Assembly: GCA_050299175.1 (NCBI GenBank)
Contig: JBNKVM010000001.1
Location: 19,218-83,217 of the forward strand
Reading direction: 5' to 3'
From: JAPHTQ01 sp050299175
Lineage (GTDB): Bacteria; Pseudomonadota; Gammaproteobacteria; Thiohalomonadales; Thiohalomonadaceae
DNA length: 64,000 nt
Made by a program: the position numbers and the translations under genes. The notes below the pieces were generated by a model, which was given only the letters and a program-made list of their open reading frames with translations, searched no databases and was not told the origin of the DNA. Each line of letters begins with the position of its first letter. The stretch's first letter is position 1. Positions 9,766 through 19,574 of the stretch are shown one piece after another.

Positions 9766-10092
9766 CTATTTCGCACTGCGAATTTCATAAAAATTGATCT
9801 CGCGCATAAATACTTCCCGATCCACTGGCTTCATTGAGTCGTCCATCAGACCCGATTGCAGGCCTGAGTCGGAACCGATCTCGGAACTCTTCCAGGGGAC
9901 GATAAACAGCGATTTTGGCGCCTCATTATTACCGACGATGGATATCCCCGAAAGAGTCTTGGCAGTTCCGCCGCCCTTGGCATCATCTTCTGCCGCTACC
10001 GCCTGCACGGAGACGAACGCCAACAACAGGAGCAATGCCCCTGCCAGCGCAGCGATCAACCGCCAAGTTTTTGCTTCACACCGATTATCCAT
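9766..10092 (-). CDS. Small exported protein of the envelope-machine operon
   Basis: The protein has 108 residues with an N-terminal signal peptide or anchor (LIAALAGALLLLLAFVSVQA) and a short acidic mature part ending in REINFYEIRSAK. It overlaps the 3' end of the upstream TPR lipoprotein gene by 37 bases in another frame. Conserved-looking segments (GISIVGNNEAPKSLFIVPWK) argue that it is a real protein. I do not recognise a named family. Its place directly before the TolQ-like gene suggests it belongs to the same complex. Confidence 0.75.
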   Translation of the reverse strand: MDNRCEAKTWRLIAALAGALLLLLAFVSVQAVAAEDDAKGGGTAKTLSGISIVGNNEAPKSLFIVPWKSSEIGSDSGLQSGLMDDSMKPVDREVFMREINFYEIRSAK

Positions 10093-10694
10093 AGCTTGAC
10101 CTCTTCGTTATCGGGAAGCACGCTCTGATAAGCCTCATATTGCTCAAGAGCGCAACGGTAGTCATTGAGATAGAGCTCACAGAGAACCCCGAGATTCTTG
10201 CGCGCAGGCAGAAAAGATGGATATTTCCCCAACAAATTCTCATACAGCTTTTTTGCCTCGGCAAAACGACCCGTTTGTCTGTAGAGTAACGCATACTCAT
10301 TCATAGCAGCAGGATGGTTAGGATTAATCGCCAGGGCCTTTTTCAGGTTATCCTCAGCCAGTCCCATCTCATCCGTTTTCTCATAGGCTAATGCAATATT
10401 AATGTACGGCGCCGAGTTGTTCTGTGATTGTTGTATGACTTTCTGCAACAGTTTTATCGCCTCTTCATACTGACCTTTTTGCAACAAGTCGGTCGCCTTG
10501 TCGAAATCCTCGCGTACCGCCAGGTCGACACTGCGGTTCTCGTAAAAAGCGATATCCTCATCGCTCGCACCACCGATACGCACACTGCTACCGCCACCAC
10601 AACCGTCCAACAGGGCCAGCAGGCTCAGCACCACCAGACCACGCAGAAGGCGGCGTCCAGAGTTCGTATACTGTTCCAGCATCAGGTTTCTCAT
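10056..10694 (-). CDS. TPR-repeat outer-membrane lipoprotein
   Basis: The protein has 212 residues with a basic N-terminus, a hydrophobic core and a lipobox-like LLDGC, so it is probably lipidated. The mature part contains about four tetratricopeptide repeats (for example AIKLLQKVIQQ and LAEDNLKKALAINPNHPAAMNEYA). The start overlaps the stop of the 1040-residue TPR gene by 4 bases (ATGA). TPR lipoproteins of this kind occur in Agl/Glt-like clusters, where they are thought to scaffold outer-membrane components. Confidence 0.88.
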   Translation of the reverse strand: MRNLMLEQYTNSGRRLLRGLVVLSLLALLDGCGGGSSVRIGGASDEDIAFYENRSVDLAVREDFDKATDLLQKGQYEEAIKLLQKVIQQSQNNSAPYINIALAYEKTDEMGLAEDNLKKALAINPNHPAAMNEYALLYRQTGRFAEAKKLYENLLGKYPSFLPARKNLGVLCELYLNDYRCALEQYEAYQSVLPDNEEVKLWIIGVKQKLGG

Positions 10695-13600
10695 TGCGCA
10701 GTCGCCACTCGGTTAGCGTTATCATTCGCCGCACTATTCACACTGCCATCCTGCCCCGCCGCGATATTCACTTCAGGCTGCCCAACCACATAGCGATAGC
10801 TGTCGATACTATCGATAAAGCCGGTACTGGCCTCGTTACGGGCATAGGCAGCGGGCACCAGCTTCGCCAGTTTGCCGATACTTTTGTCGATCCAGGAGCT
10901 AAAGACCCCCAGTTGAATTAGTTCAATGTTCTTCTTGTGGGTCGTTATGGCCTTCTCCTCAAAGGGGAAGATTTGATCTTCCAGTGCCAGCTCATACTGC
11001 TCCAGCTCCTCCGGGTTGAGGTTGGTCGGACGTTCCGACTTGGCCAGGGCACGGCTGAATTCGTAATAGATTTCGGCAATGTAGTAGGTCGCTGCCGCCG
11101 TCACATCGGCCACCTGAAAGTCGACCAGTTTGGTATAGGCCTTGATTGCCTCCTTCATGTACTTTTTCTTCTTTTGCAAATTCTTCTTGAACGGTTTGAC
11201 CAGCTTGACTGACACCACCTTGTCATAGGCATCTCCGGTAAAGACCAGTGAGGCCTGTGCTGCCAGATATTTGGTGCGGTCATTACGCGCACCGCCAGCC
11301 GAAGCATCCATTTTGATCAACTGCTTCAGGGTACTCTTGTACTGTGAATCCCTGCCCAACTTCTTGTAAACCCCTGACATGCGATAGTAGATGTCCATCG
11401 CCTGGTCCAGAGGTTTGGGGAAAAGCTGTACATATTTTTTATAGAGCGACAGTTCTTTCTCTGTGGCGCCCGTCTGACGATAGAGTTCGGCAGCAATGTC
11501 CAGCGAACCACGACGCACTTTCTCATCCGTCGATTCACGACCGATACGTTCGTACTCACCCGCCGCCTCTTCCAGACGACCATCGGAACGATAAACGAAG
11601 GCAATCTTCTTGGTAACGTCGAATTGCAATTTGTTATTGGGGAAATTCTTGCGGAAATTCTCCAGTACAGTGGCAGCACGGCGCCACGCTTCCAGTTTGA
11701 TCAATGCGGCAGAAGCGTCGTACTCAGCCGTTACGCGAATAGTAGAATTAGGTGCGCGCTGGCCGACACGCAGGAAATGATCGGCAGCGGTTTTGTAGTC
11801 TCCCGCCTCATTGGCCTGCTCACCCTGTTTGTAGATGGAAGCGGCCAGATTTTCCAATACCTTTGCGTACAACTTATCACCGGGCTTACTCAACTCCAGC
11901 ACATGACTATAGCCCGCTTCAGCCTCCGCATAGAGTTTACGATCCAGCGCCGAGTGCCCCACTACCAACCAGGCGGAACGTATCAGCTCCTTGTCTGCCT
12001 TGGGGAAGTTATCGATCAGTTTTTTCGCGGTAGTGCTCGCCAGCTCATAGTTGCGCATCTCATAGAGTTCGTCCGCCGTTGCACTCAACACCGCAGGCAC
12101 CTTCTCATGTTGCGGGAAGGTATCGGCAAATTTGAGTGAGCTTTGGATCGAGCGTTGAGTGATCTCCCCGCGTTGGCCTTCCTTGGTCACCTTGAGCAAC
12201 TCGCGCCATGAATAGACTGCCGCATAGGCGGCTGCCGAAGATTTTTCGTGCGAGGAATAATCATAGGCAGTGTGCTCATAAGCCTCGGCAGCACCGCGGA
12301 AGTCCTTGTTCTCCAACATCAACTCAGCCATCTGGAAGTTCATCGCTGGAGACTCTTTCTCCTGCGAGAACGAGGTCAGGAAGCTGCGATACCAGAGCAG
12401 CGCCTCCTGGTAGTATTCGCGTTTTTCATCGGCACGCCAGGTTTTCTGATAATTGGCGTGATAGAAATTCGCCAGGTCCTTGATGTTTTCCTTGAGGAAA
12501 CCAACCACATCCTGCCGCTTCTTGATGTCGAAATAACGCCAGTACTCCGCATTCAGTGCATAGGCCTGGGCAAATGCTTTCTTCTGTTCCACCACCAGCT
12601 TACCGAAACCGCCCTTCTTGTAGATCTCGATCATGCGCATGTGGAAATGCGGCGCGACTTCATGGAATGGATAGAGACCGATAAAGGTTTTGTAGGTGGT
12701 GGCCGCATCATTGTAACGACGTTTATCCAGATAGAACTCGGCCAGGTGGCTATAGACCCGCTGTTCATAGATACGCTTGCCATAACGTGTGAAGAACTCG
12801 ACCACCGACTCAGCACCACCGAGGTTGGAGAAGCTGAGGCTGATAACGCGAAAGGTATCCTCAACCCGTTTGCTCTCAGTTTTGTCGTGCTGTTGGTCGA
12901 AGTCGTAGCCGATGGAAACCTTGTAATCGAGCAATGCAAAAAACCTGTCTGCACCTTCATCGTAAAGTTCCTGTTTGTAGAAGGTCCAACCCAGCTTGTA
13001 GAGTGCCAGTTCGTAATAGGAAGAACTCTTACCTATGGCAACGATGCTTTTATAGGCATCCTCCGCATCAAGATATTTTTTGCGGGTAAAGTAATACTCG
13101 GCGCGGCGGAACTGCACCTCATCCAGATAGTGCGAGCGGGGATAGGTTTTGACAAAGCGGTTCATCACCTCCATCGCCTTCTCCACTTCACCCAGCTCCT
13201 CATAGGCGCGTGACAACTGGTAGAGCACCTGATCGTTACGCTCATAGAGCGGATACTTGGCCAGCAGTTTTTTGTACAGCTGCACCGCCTGACGGGCGTT
13301 GGCATTTTCCAGATCGGCAGCAGCCTCAGCGGTTGGGGCTGCCAGCACAGTATCCTTCTTGGATGCGAGCTTCTCACCCTGAGCGATACGCTTTTCGAAA
13401 TCCTTTTCCGATTCCTTTCCGGTAGAAGCAATCACGCCTGTTTCGGTAACACTTTTCGCTGTGCTACTACCGATCTCAATCGGCGTGTTCCCGACCTGAG
13501 GCCGATCCATCTCAGCTTTGGGTACTTTTACCGTCGGTGTCGTGGTCGCCGGTTTGCTTTCCGCACTCTTCTGTACGTAGCCGTATTCCTGTTCCAGCTT

Positions 13601-13813
13601 GAGGTCGGCAAGACGACGGATCGCTTCGGGGGTCATCGCCGATTCAGGGGTCTGCTCCAGGAAGCGTCGATAGCTGGCCATCGCCTTCTCCAAACCGTCC
13701 TCCACCTCGACATCCTTCAGTTCAGGTTCCACATTGCGCAGATCCGCAAGGGTACCGCCACCGGCGCAGGCAAAGAGTATCAGTGGCAGCAACAGGACGA
13801 GGAGAAGGCGCAT
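10691..13813 (-). CDS. Large TPR-repeat lipoprotein, GltE/GltD-like
   Basis: The protein has 1040 residues. It starts with a lipoprotein signal (MRLLLVLLLPLILFAC, Cys16 in the lipobox) and is then almost entirely helical repeats of TPR type, with many A/Y/W signature positions from about residue 190 to 900. A variable Lys/Thr/Pro-rich linker lies at ~80-170. The gene overlaps the upstream 669-residue gene by 1 base (TAATG) and the next TPR gene by 4 bases, so the operon is tightly coupled. Its size and context match the long periplasmic or outer-membrane TPR proteins of Glt-type machines; the specific orthologue is not assigned. Confidence 0.88.
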   Translation of the reverse strand: MRLLLVLLLPLILFACAGGGTLADLRNVEPELKDVEVEDGLEKAMASYRRFLEQTPESAMTPEAIRRLADLKLEQEYGYVQKSAESKPATTTPTVKVPKAEMDRPQVGNTPIEIGSSTAKSVTETGVIASTGKESEKDFEKRIAQGEKLASKKDTVLAAPTAEAAADLENANARQAVQLYKKLLAKYPLYERNDQVLYQLSRAYEELGEVEKAMEVMNRFVKTYPRSHYLDEVQFRRAEYYFTRKKYLDAEDAYKSIVAIGKSSSYYELALYKLGWTFYKQELYDEGADRFFALLDYKVSIGYDFDQQHDKTESKRVEDTFRVISLSFSNLGGAESVVEFFTRYGKRIYEQRVYSHLAEFYLDKRRYNDAATTYKTFIGLYPFHEVAPHFHMRMIEIYKKGGFGKLVVEQKKAFAQAYALNAEYWRYFDIKKRQDVVGFLKENIKDLANFYHANYQKTWRADEKREYYQEALLWYRSFLTSFSQEKESPAMNFQMAELMLENKDFRGAAEAYEHTAYDYSSHEKSSAAAYAAVYSWRELLKVTKEGQRGEITQRSIQSSLKFADTFPQHEKVPAVLSATADELYEMRNYELASTTAKKLIDNFPKADKELIRSAWLVVGHSALDRKLYAEAEAGYSHVLELSKPGDKLYAKVLENLAASIYKQGEQANEAGDYKTAADHFLRVGQRAPNSTIRVTAEYDASAALIKLEAWRRAATVLENFRKNFPNNKLQFDVTKKIAFVYRSDGRLEEAAGEYERIGRESTDEKVRRGSLDIAAELYRQTGATEKELSLYKKYVQLFPKPLDQAMDIYYRMSGVYKKLGRDSQYKSTLKQLIKMDASAGGARNDRTKYLAAQASLVFTGDAYDKVVSVKLVKPFKKNLQKKKKYMKEAIKAYTKLVDFQVADVTAAATYYIAEIYYEFSRALAKSERPTNLNPEELEQYELALEDQIFPFEEKAITTHKKNIELIQLGVFSSWIDKSIGKLAKLVPAAYARNEASTGFIDSIDSYRYVVGQPEVNIAAGQDGSVNSAANDNANRVATAQ

Positions 13814-15822
13814 TACTGTTTCACCTCCCCTTCGCTTGGCGATGACTCAGCCTTGGGTTGTTCGGCTGCAGGCGCTTCTTCCTTGGGCTGCTGATCGGCT
13901 TTAAGTTGCTCCAGGTTACGCTGTTCCGCTTCCTTGCGAGCCGCCTCTTCCTCCGCTTTTGTCTTGGCCTTGGTCGCGCGGTCGTAGTTCTCCGCCATGG
14001 CAAAGCGTGCCTGAACTTGATACTGCTCCAGCTTTTGTCGCCTCCGGATCAGCTCATTAACCGCGATAACCTCCAGCATGTGTCCCTGTCTCGCCATCAG
14101 GGTATTCACCGTCATCAGCGCGTTATCGGTTTTGATGCCGAGGCGACGGATCTGCTCGTCATACCCCTGATAGCTCTGGGTTGCTGCCTGCCGGGTACGT
14201 ACGAATGAGGCGTAACGCTCCTGCAGTGCAGCGATATCCTTGTCCAGCGCCGCCAGGTGATCGAAGGCATCGGTCAGTCGCTGCTGGTATTGGGTCGTGA
14301 TGTTCCAGTGGATAGCGCCTTTCAAGCGCTCAAGGCGGTGACGCGTTCTGGCGTCGACCGCTTTACCGCGCAGCTTGCGTTCCATCGCAGCAATGCGTTC
14401 ACGGGCGATCCGTTCATCGGCAGTGGCAAGAAATTCAGGCTGTGGCGCGATCAGCATTTTGTTCAGTTTTTTATCCAGCCGTTCGCGCTGTTCCATGCGC
14501 AGACGGATCACCGAGTCGAGTTTGCGGAATTGCGCATCGATGGAAGGTAGTAGCGGTTCGTAATAACGACGGCGTAACTGAATGATGTCGTTATAGGCGG
14601 TGTAATTGCTGGCCCACGACTCAAGACGCTTACGCAGGTCTTCCAGATCGAGATAGTTCTGCAACATCGACTGAAAATCGTTAGAGGCCATCATCTGCAT
14701 CAGATAGTAGGTCTCCGGCGCATCGGGTAGTTCGCGCAGACGGATCACCCAATCCCGATCCTTACGTCCCTCCTCACGAACCAGTGCCTTGAGGAATCGC
14801 CCCTCGCTGATACTGGCGATGGAGCTATCGAGTTTTTCCAACTCCTTGTCGATCTTCTGTAGCGCGCTGCCGTAAAGTAACGCCGACTTGCCGTAAAGAC
14901 CGACCTCACCGTAGGCGTAAGGCACGCCGAGCAACGCCTCCTGTACCGACGGGTCGGTAATGTTGCGCTTGAACAGAATGCTCCATGGCACCAGCGCGTG
15001 TTTGAAATTCTCGCGCTTGATATCGGCCCAACCCGCGCCAAGCAGGGCGCGATTGGAAAACGGTCCGTCCAGACGTACCCGTTCCAGGTACGTACCGGCC
15101 AACTCTGCTTCGCCCTTTTCCAGCAGACGGCTACCGAGCACCAGATTGGCCTTGTCGCGGATCGCCTCGGTCTCACGGTCACCGCCCGAGACACTGCCCG
15201 CGCGGTCCATCGCCTTGATACCATCCGCATCGTTCCCCTGCTGGAACAACGAAACACCCCGGTTATAGGCGGCAAAGCCGTTGTGCTTTCCCTTGCCCTC
15301 CAACCCGGCGAAAAGATTCTCTGCATCGGTGAAGCGACCATTGGCGAGATAGATCTGCCCCTTGAGAAAGGCGATGTCATTTTCCATGCCGTCGGGCAGC
15401 TCGCCCTCCATGCGATCGATGGCATGCAGTGCGTTAACGTAATCCCCTATCTGGTATTGCAATCGTGCCAGACGATAGATCGCCTCGTTGCGTACGGGCG
15501 CAGCCACTTTGCCTTCGATCACCGCGCTGATGGCTCGGCCCGCCCGCTGGTACATGCGGTAACCCAGTTCGAAATCGCCGACGGAGAACTCCGCCTGATT
15601 GATATGAAAGTTGAGGGAATCGAGTTGCGTTTCGTCGACGCCGTAGTACTGGGTCAGCTCGGTGTCGAGACGGGAAATCGCGTCGAAGTGACGCTGTTGC
15701 AGGGCGTAGTAAATCGCCTCGCCGAAGTAGGGGTCCTTCAGTTCAGTAGATTGGGTAACGCCGGCCAGTGGAGATCCGGAAACCAGCAACAGCGCAACCA
15801 AGCTAAGGGTTTTGCTGTTCAT
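13813..15822 (-). CDS. Exported TPR/coiled-coil protein of the envelope-machine operon
   Basis: The protein has 669 residues. It has a signal peptide (LSLVALLLVSGSPLAG), TPR-like helical repeats over the first ~330 residues, a long charged coiled coil (~400-600) and a low-complexity Lys/Glu/Ala/Pro tail (KAEEEAARKEAEQ, ending GEVKQ). It is separated by one base from the small periplasmic gene upstream and overlaps the 1040-residue gene downstream by one base. I read it as a periplasmic scaffold of the same complex. No enzyme motif is visible. Confidence 0.85.
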   Translation of the reverse strand: MNSKTLSLVALLLVSGSPLAGVTQSTELKDPYFGEAIYYALQQRHFDAISRLDTELTQYYGVDETQLDSLNFHINQAEFSVGDFELGYRMYQRAGRAISAVIEGKVAAPVRNEAIYRLARLQYQIGDYVNALHAIDRMEGELPDGMENDIAFLKGQIYLANGRFTDAENLFAGLEGKGKHNGFAAYNRGVSLFQQGNDADGIKAMDRAGSVSGGDRETEAIRDKANLVLGSRLLEKGEAELAGTYLERVRLDGPFSNRALLGAGWADIKRENFKHALVPWSILFKRNITDPSVQEALLGVPYAYGEVGLYGKSALLYGSALQKIDKELEKLDSSIASISEGRFLKALVREEGRKDRDWVIRLRELPDAPETYYLMQMMASNDFQSMLQNYLDLEDLRKRLESWASNYTAYNDIIQLRRRYYEPLLPSIDAQFRKLDSVIRLRMEQRERLDKKLNKMLIAPQPEFLATADERIARERIAAMERKLRGKAVDARTRHRLERLKGAIHWNITTQYQQRLTDAFDHLAALDKDIAALQERYASFVRTRQAATQSYQGYDEQIRRLGIKTDNALMTVNTLMARQGHMLEVIAVNELIRRRQKLEQYQVQARFAMAENYDRATKAKTKAEEEAARKEAEQRNLEQLKADQQPKEEAPAAEQPKAESSPSEGEVKQ

Positions 15823-15823
15823 C

Positions 15824-16330
15824 TCACCAGTCTTTGAATTCGATACCGTTAGCGGCGACGCCGATCTCGACCAGTCCAGGGCCGACGCCCTTCTTGAAGC
15901 GGTATTCTTTGGTCTGTTTAACCTCTTTGCCGCCCTCCTTGCCCAGCATGCCGATCTTCAGCTGGTGTTCGCCGGTCTGCACGTTGCCGGTGTAGATGCG
16001 CTGCATGCCGCCGGATTGCAACGCTTCCAGTTCCTTGAAGGAGTAGATGTGACTGGCGACCACCTTGCCGTCGAGCATCACTTCGACAGAATCGAGACGG
16101 AAACCTTTTTTATCGCCAAGGGAGACAAACAGGGAAACCTGGGTGCTGGAAGGATAGAGCAGCTTCTCTTCGAGGAGCTTCAGCTCGCTGGAGATGGATA
16201 GCACATCCTTCTTGATCTCCTGAACCTGCTCATCGATACCCTTGATCTGTTCTCTGGACACTTCCGCCGCCCCCGCGGGAACGGACAATTGAAGTGCAAT
16301 GATTAACAAGCCATACAGCACACGTGACAT
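15824..16330 (-). CDS. Small periplasmic protein, first gene of the envelope-machine operon
   Basis: The protein has 168 residues from the ATG at 16330. This start is chosen because it begins a clean signal peptide (MSRVLYGLLIIALQLSVPAGA) and has AAGG about 10 bases upstream; an in-frame extension to 16408 would put a basic non-signal segment in front. The mature protein has a short coiled coil (EVSREQIKGIDEQVQEIKK) and then a beta-rich part (VSLFVSLGDKKGFRLDSVEVMLDG) reminiscent of PEGA/Ig-like modules. It is likely the promoter-proximal gene of the operon running to 6715. The function is unknown. Confidence 0.78.
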   Translation of the reverse strand: MSRVLYGLLIIALQLSVPAGAAEVSREQIKGIDEQVQEIKKDVLSISSELKLLEEKLLYPSSTQVSLFVSLGDKKGFRLDSVEVMLDGKVVASHIYSFKELEALQSGGMQRIYTGNVQTGEHQLKIGMLGKEGGKEVKQTKEYRFKKGVGPGLVEIGVAANGIEFKDW

Positions 16331-16501
16331 AGTAAAGACCTTGCACTTACTCACACTTGGCCTCATCAGACCATATTTCCATACCCGAAACCTTCGATTT
16401 CGGCACACTTCCCATGCAATCTGTGCCTCATAGAGGCTAATTCAAGGCTAAATACGGCCATTTCCCTACAAATTGTGGCACAGTTCGCAGATGTAGAGGG
16501 G

Positions 16502-18514
16502 TTAATGCTTGTCCAGGAACGCCACCAGTTGTTCCTCGTTCCAGACCTCGACCCCCAGTTCCTCCGCCTTGGTCAGTTTGGACCCTGCCGCCTCACCTGC
16601 CACTACCACACTGGTCTTCTTCGACACACTGCCCGCCACCTTGGCACCGAAGGCCATCAACTTCGCCTTGGCCTCGTCACGAGTCATGACAGAGAGGGTA
16701 CCGGTAAGGACGAAGGTCTGTCCCGCCAGCGGCTGCTCGCCCTTCTCGATCACCTCAACATCGGGCCAGTGGACCCCGGCCTGCTGTAGCTTCTCAACCA
16801 CCTCTATGTTGTGCGGCTGGCGGAAGAAAGTGTGGATATGGTGCGCCACGATCGGGCCGACATCCTCCACCTCCAGCAGTTGCGCCTCATCGGCCTGTTC
16901 CACCTTCGCGAGTGAACCAAAGTGGTTGGCCAGAGTGCGGGCGGTACTCTCGCCCACCTCGCGAATACCAAGGGCATAGAGGAAACGCTCCAGGCTGGTC
17001 GCCTTACTCTTCTCCAGCGCCTCCACCAGATTGGCGGCGGACTTGTCGCCCATCCGCTCCATCCCGGCCAGTTGGTCCGCTTTAAGCGCGAAGAGATCGG
17101 CCACGTCATGAATCATTTCCGCATCGACCAGTTGCTCAACCAGCTTGTCGCCAAGCCCTTCGATATCCAGTGCCCGACGTGAGGCGAAATGTTTGATCGC
17201 ATTCTTGCGCTGGGCCGAGCAGTAAAGCCCACCGGTGCAACGCGGCACCGCCTCCCCCTCATCCTGCAACACATCGGAGCCACACACCGGACAGTGTGTC
17301 GGCGTAATAACTGCTTTGGCATTGGCCGGACGTTTCGCCAGCACCACGCCGACCACATCGGGGATCACATCCCCAGCGCGGCGCACGATCACGGTATCGC
17401 CGATGTGCACATCCTTGCGCTTAATCTCGTCCGGGTTGTGCAGGGTGGCATTGCTCACCGTCACCCCGGCTACATGCACCGGCTCCAGCCGCGCCACCGG
17501 AGTCAGTGCGCCGGTACGGCCCACCTGCCACTCCACGTCGTTGAGGACAGTCATCTCCTCCTGAGCGGGAAATTTGTGCGCGGTGGCCCAGCGCGGTGCG
17601 CGGGAGACAAAACCCAACTCCTGCTGCTGCGCCAGACTATCCACCTTGTAGACCACGCCGTCGATGTCATAGGGCAGTGCGTCGCGGTGTTCGCCAATCT
17701 GTTTGTAATAATCGAGGCAACCCTGCATCCCCTTCACCACCTTGATCTCGGAGCTGACCCGCAGCCCCCAGTCTTTCAGCTTGTGCAGGATGGCACTGTG
17801 AGTGTTGGGCAAAATTGCCCCTTCCACCACACCGACGCCGTAGCAGTACATGGTCAGAGGACGTTCTGAGGTAATACGCGAATCGAGCTGGCGTAGCGAT
17901 CCGGCGGCAGCATTACGCGGATTGGCAAAGGTCTTGTCCCCCTTCTCTCGCTGCCGTTCATTGAGCTGGGCAAAACCGTCGCGGGGCATGTAGACCTCAC
18001 CGCGCACCTCCAGCACCTTCGGGTAATCGTCGCCGTAGAGTTTCAACGGTACCGCATCGATGGTGCGCACATTCTGCGTAACATCTTCACCCGTAGCACC
18101 GTCGCCACGGGTCGCAGCACGCACCAGCACACCGTCTTCATAACGAATGGAGATCGCCAGACCATCCAGCTTCGGCTCGGCGGCATAGACCACCTCATCG
18201 ATCCCCAGCCCATCACGCACCCGACGGTCGAAATCGCTCAACTCCTCTTCGGAAAAGACGTTACCCAGGGAGAGCATCGGTATCTCGTGCTTAACCTCAT
18301 CGAAACCCTTGAGCGGCGCACCGCCCACCCGCTGGGTCGGAGAATCGGGAGTAATTAATTCGGGATGGTCCGCTTCAAGTTGCTGCAACTCACGGAACAG
18401 GCGGTCGTACTCGATATCCGGGATCTCCGGATTATCGAGGACATAATACTGATAGTTGTGATGGGCGAGCTGCTTGCGCAACTCATCAATACGTTTAGAT
18501 ACATTAACGGACAT
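16502..18514 (-). CDS. ligA: NAD-dependent DNA ligase LigA
   Basis: The protein has 670 residues, the full length for bacterial LigA. It seals nicks in DNA using NAD. Domains in order: Ia domain at the N-terminus (HNYQYYVLDNPEIPDIEYD), adenylation domain with the KLDG catalytic Lys near residue 116, OB fold, a four-Cys zinc site (CPVCG, then CTGGLYC) near 400-430, helix-hairpin-helix repeats (~440-570) and a C-terminal BRCT domain (GQTFVLTGTLSVMTRDEAK). In many gammaproteobacteria ligA directly follows zipA; here about 5 kb of other genes separates them. Confidence 0.98.
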   Translation of the reverse strand: MSVNVSKRIDELRKQLAHHNYQYYVLDNPEIPDIEYDRLFRELQQLEADHPELITPDSPTQRVGGAPLKGFDEVKHEIPMLSLGNVFSEEELSDFDRRVRDGLGIDEVVYAAEPKLDGLAISIRYEDGVLVRAATRGDGATGEDVTQNVRTIDAVPLKLYGDDYPKVLEVRGEVYMPRDGFAQLNERQREKGDKTFANPRNAAAGSLRQLDSRITSERPLTMYCYGVGVVEGAILPNTHSAILHKLKDWGLRVSSEIKVVKGMQGCLDYYKQIGEHRDALPYDIDGVVYKVDSLAQQQELGFVSRAPRWATAHKFPAQEEMTVLNDVEWQVGRTGALTPVARLEPVHVAGVTVSNATLHNPDEIKRKDVHIGDTVIVRRAGDVIPDVVGVVLAKRPANAKAVITPTHCPVCGSDVLQDEGEAVPRCTGGLYCSAQRKNAIKHFASRRALDIEGLGDKLVEQLVDAEMIHDVADLFALKADQLAGMERMGDKSAANLVEALEKSKATSLERFLYALGIREVGESTARTLANHFGSLAKVEQADEAQLLEVEDVGPIVAHHIHTFFRQPHNIEVVEKLQQAGVHWPDVEVIEKGEQPLAGQTFVLTGTLSVMTRDEAKAKLMAFGAKVAGSVSKKTSVVVAGEAAGSKLTKAEELGVEVWNEEQLVAFLDKH

Positions 18515-18537
18515 ACTGGAATCGTTTACTCGTTTAT

Positions 18538-18792
18538 TTATCGGCGAAATTCTGTGATTTTTTCCAACTCATAAATCGCTTCGGATATATCTTCTACTCT
18601 TCTCTCCAGTATGGCCTGGGCGTCATACAGACCACGGTTATAGAAATAGGCGCCGACTTCCTCGGCGAAGAAATCCAGCAGGAACTGTGCATCGAACTGA
18701 CCGATCTCCGTCTCCAACTCCTCGCGAAAGTAGAGCTGAATTTTCTTTACGATGACTTCCTTTTCTTCTTTTGAAAATTCTATTTCCGACAC
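18538..18792 (-). CDS. DUF2164 family protein
   Basis: The protein has 84 residues from a GTG at 18792, preceded by GAGG five bases upstream. The in-frame ATG at 18831 gives a 13-residue extension that is unlike the family. The sequence (SKEEKEVIVKKIQLYF, FLLDFFAEEVGAYFYN, GLYDAQAILERRVEDI) matches the compact acidic DUF2164 family of unknown function. It lies 23 bases upstream of ligA on the same strand and may be co-transcribed. Confidence 0.85.
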   Translation of the reverse strand: MSEIEFSKEEKEVIVKKIQLYFREELETEIGQFDAQFLLDFFAEEVGAYFYNRGLYDAQAILERRVEDISEAIYELEKITEFRR

Positions 18793-18953
18793 AGTCGCCT
18801 CACTAAACACCAACCAAACAACCGGGGACAACCCACATTTACAGAGTAGCTAACCCGTTGATTGTACCCGGAAGACAAAGGCAAATGTAAGGCGGGAAAA
18901 GTCATGAGCATCCGGCCCCGCAACAGCGGGAGCCGGGTTTGATTTTGCTTGTA

Positions 18954-19400
18954 TTACACGCTCTTTTCAGCGAAGACCACGGCCTGCTGGCCGACCCGGA
19001 GCGGGCACCCGCCATGGGTGGCGGCATATTCCCTGGCCTCCGTCATGGAGGAGAACCAGTGGTTCAGGGAACTCGCCTGGCTCCGCACGATGTCAAAGTG
19101 TTCCACCTCATCGGCAGACATTCGCGCCAGCTCGGGCCGATACCATTCCCAACTGGGGTAACCGGCCTCGATGGCCAGCATCCGCAACAGGTGCTTGCGT
19201 TGAATGATATCCCGACGACGATGAAGCTCCGGCAGGGTGATGCCAGTGAGCGTATTGCTGGAAAGTAGTCTGCGCAAAACGGGTAACGCCTGCGACAACG
19301 ACTCGGAAGTCGCGGCCCTTTGCAGCCTTTTGGCTTCGCGCAACACCAGATTGATGGCCCCGGTACTTCGGGAATAATGAGTAGTCTTATTCATATGCAT
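18954..19400 (-). CDS. Hypothetical 148-residue protein
   Basis: I do not recognise the family. The start at 19400 has a good AGGAG eight bases upstream; a second ATG lies at 19394. The protein is basic and helical in its first half (LVLREAKRLQRAATSESLSQ, LPELHRRRDIIQRKHLL), contains YPSWEWYRPELARM in the middle, which is similar in style to short helix-turn modules of small regulatory or antitoxin-like proteins, and ends in a compact Cys-containing segment. No membrane segment or signal peptide is present. A GC-rich imperfect hairpin lies just downstream at about 18915-18942. Confidence 0.7.
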   Translation of the reverse strand: MHMNKTTHYSRSTGAINLVLREAKRLQRAATSESLSQALPVLRRLLSSNTLTGITLPELHRRRDIIQRKHLLRMLAIEAGYPSWEWYRPELARMSADEVEHFDIVRSQASSLNHWFSSMTEAREYAATHGGCPLRVGQQAVVFAEKSV

Positions 19401-19445
19401 ATCGTCTCCTGAGTATTGGCCTACTCGCTATTGGCCAGAGAGATA

Positions 19446-19463
19446 TGCAAGCTTGAGGCTTGC
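19446..19463. repeat. Short hairpin and 14-nt repeat, copy 1
   Basis: GCAAGC-TTGAG-GCTTGC forms a perfect 6-bp hairpin between the 474-residue and 148-residue genes. Its first 14 bases (TGCAAGCTTGAGGC) occur again at 23701-23714, just downstream of zipA. The two copies bracket the block of three accessory genes. Confidence 0.5.
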
Positions 19464-19574
19464 TGATAATGGTGCGTGTGCTTTCGCGAGGCTGGCGCCC
19501 AATGAGCCAGTGGGGAAAGTCTACTCAATCGGGGATTTGGAGACAAGCGGGAAACCCTGAGGAAACACCGCCCC

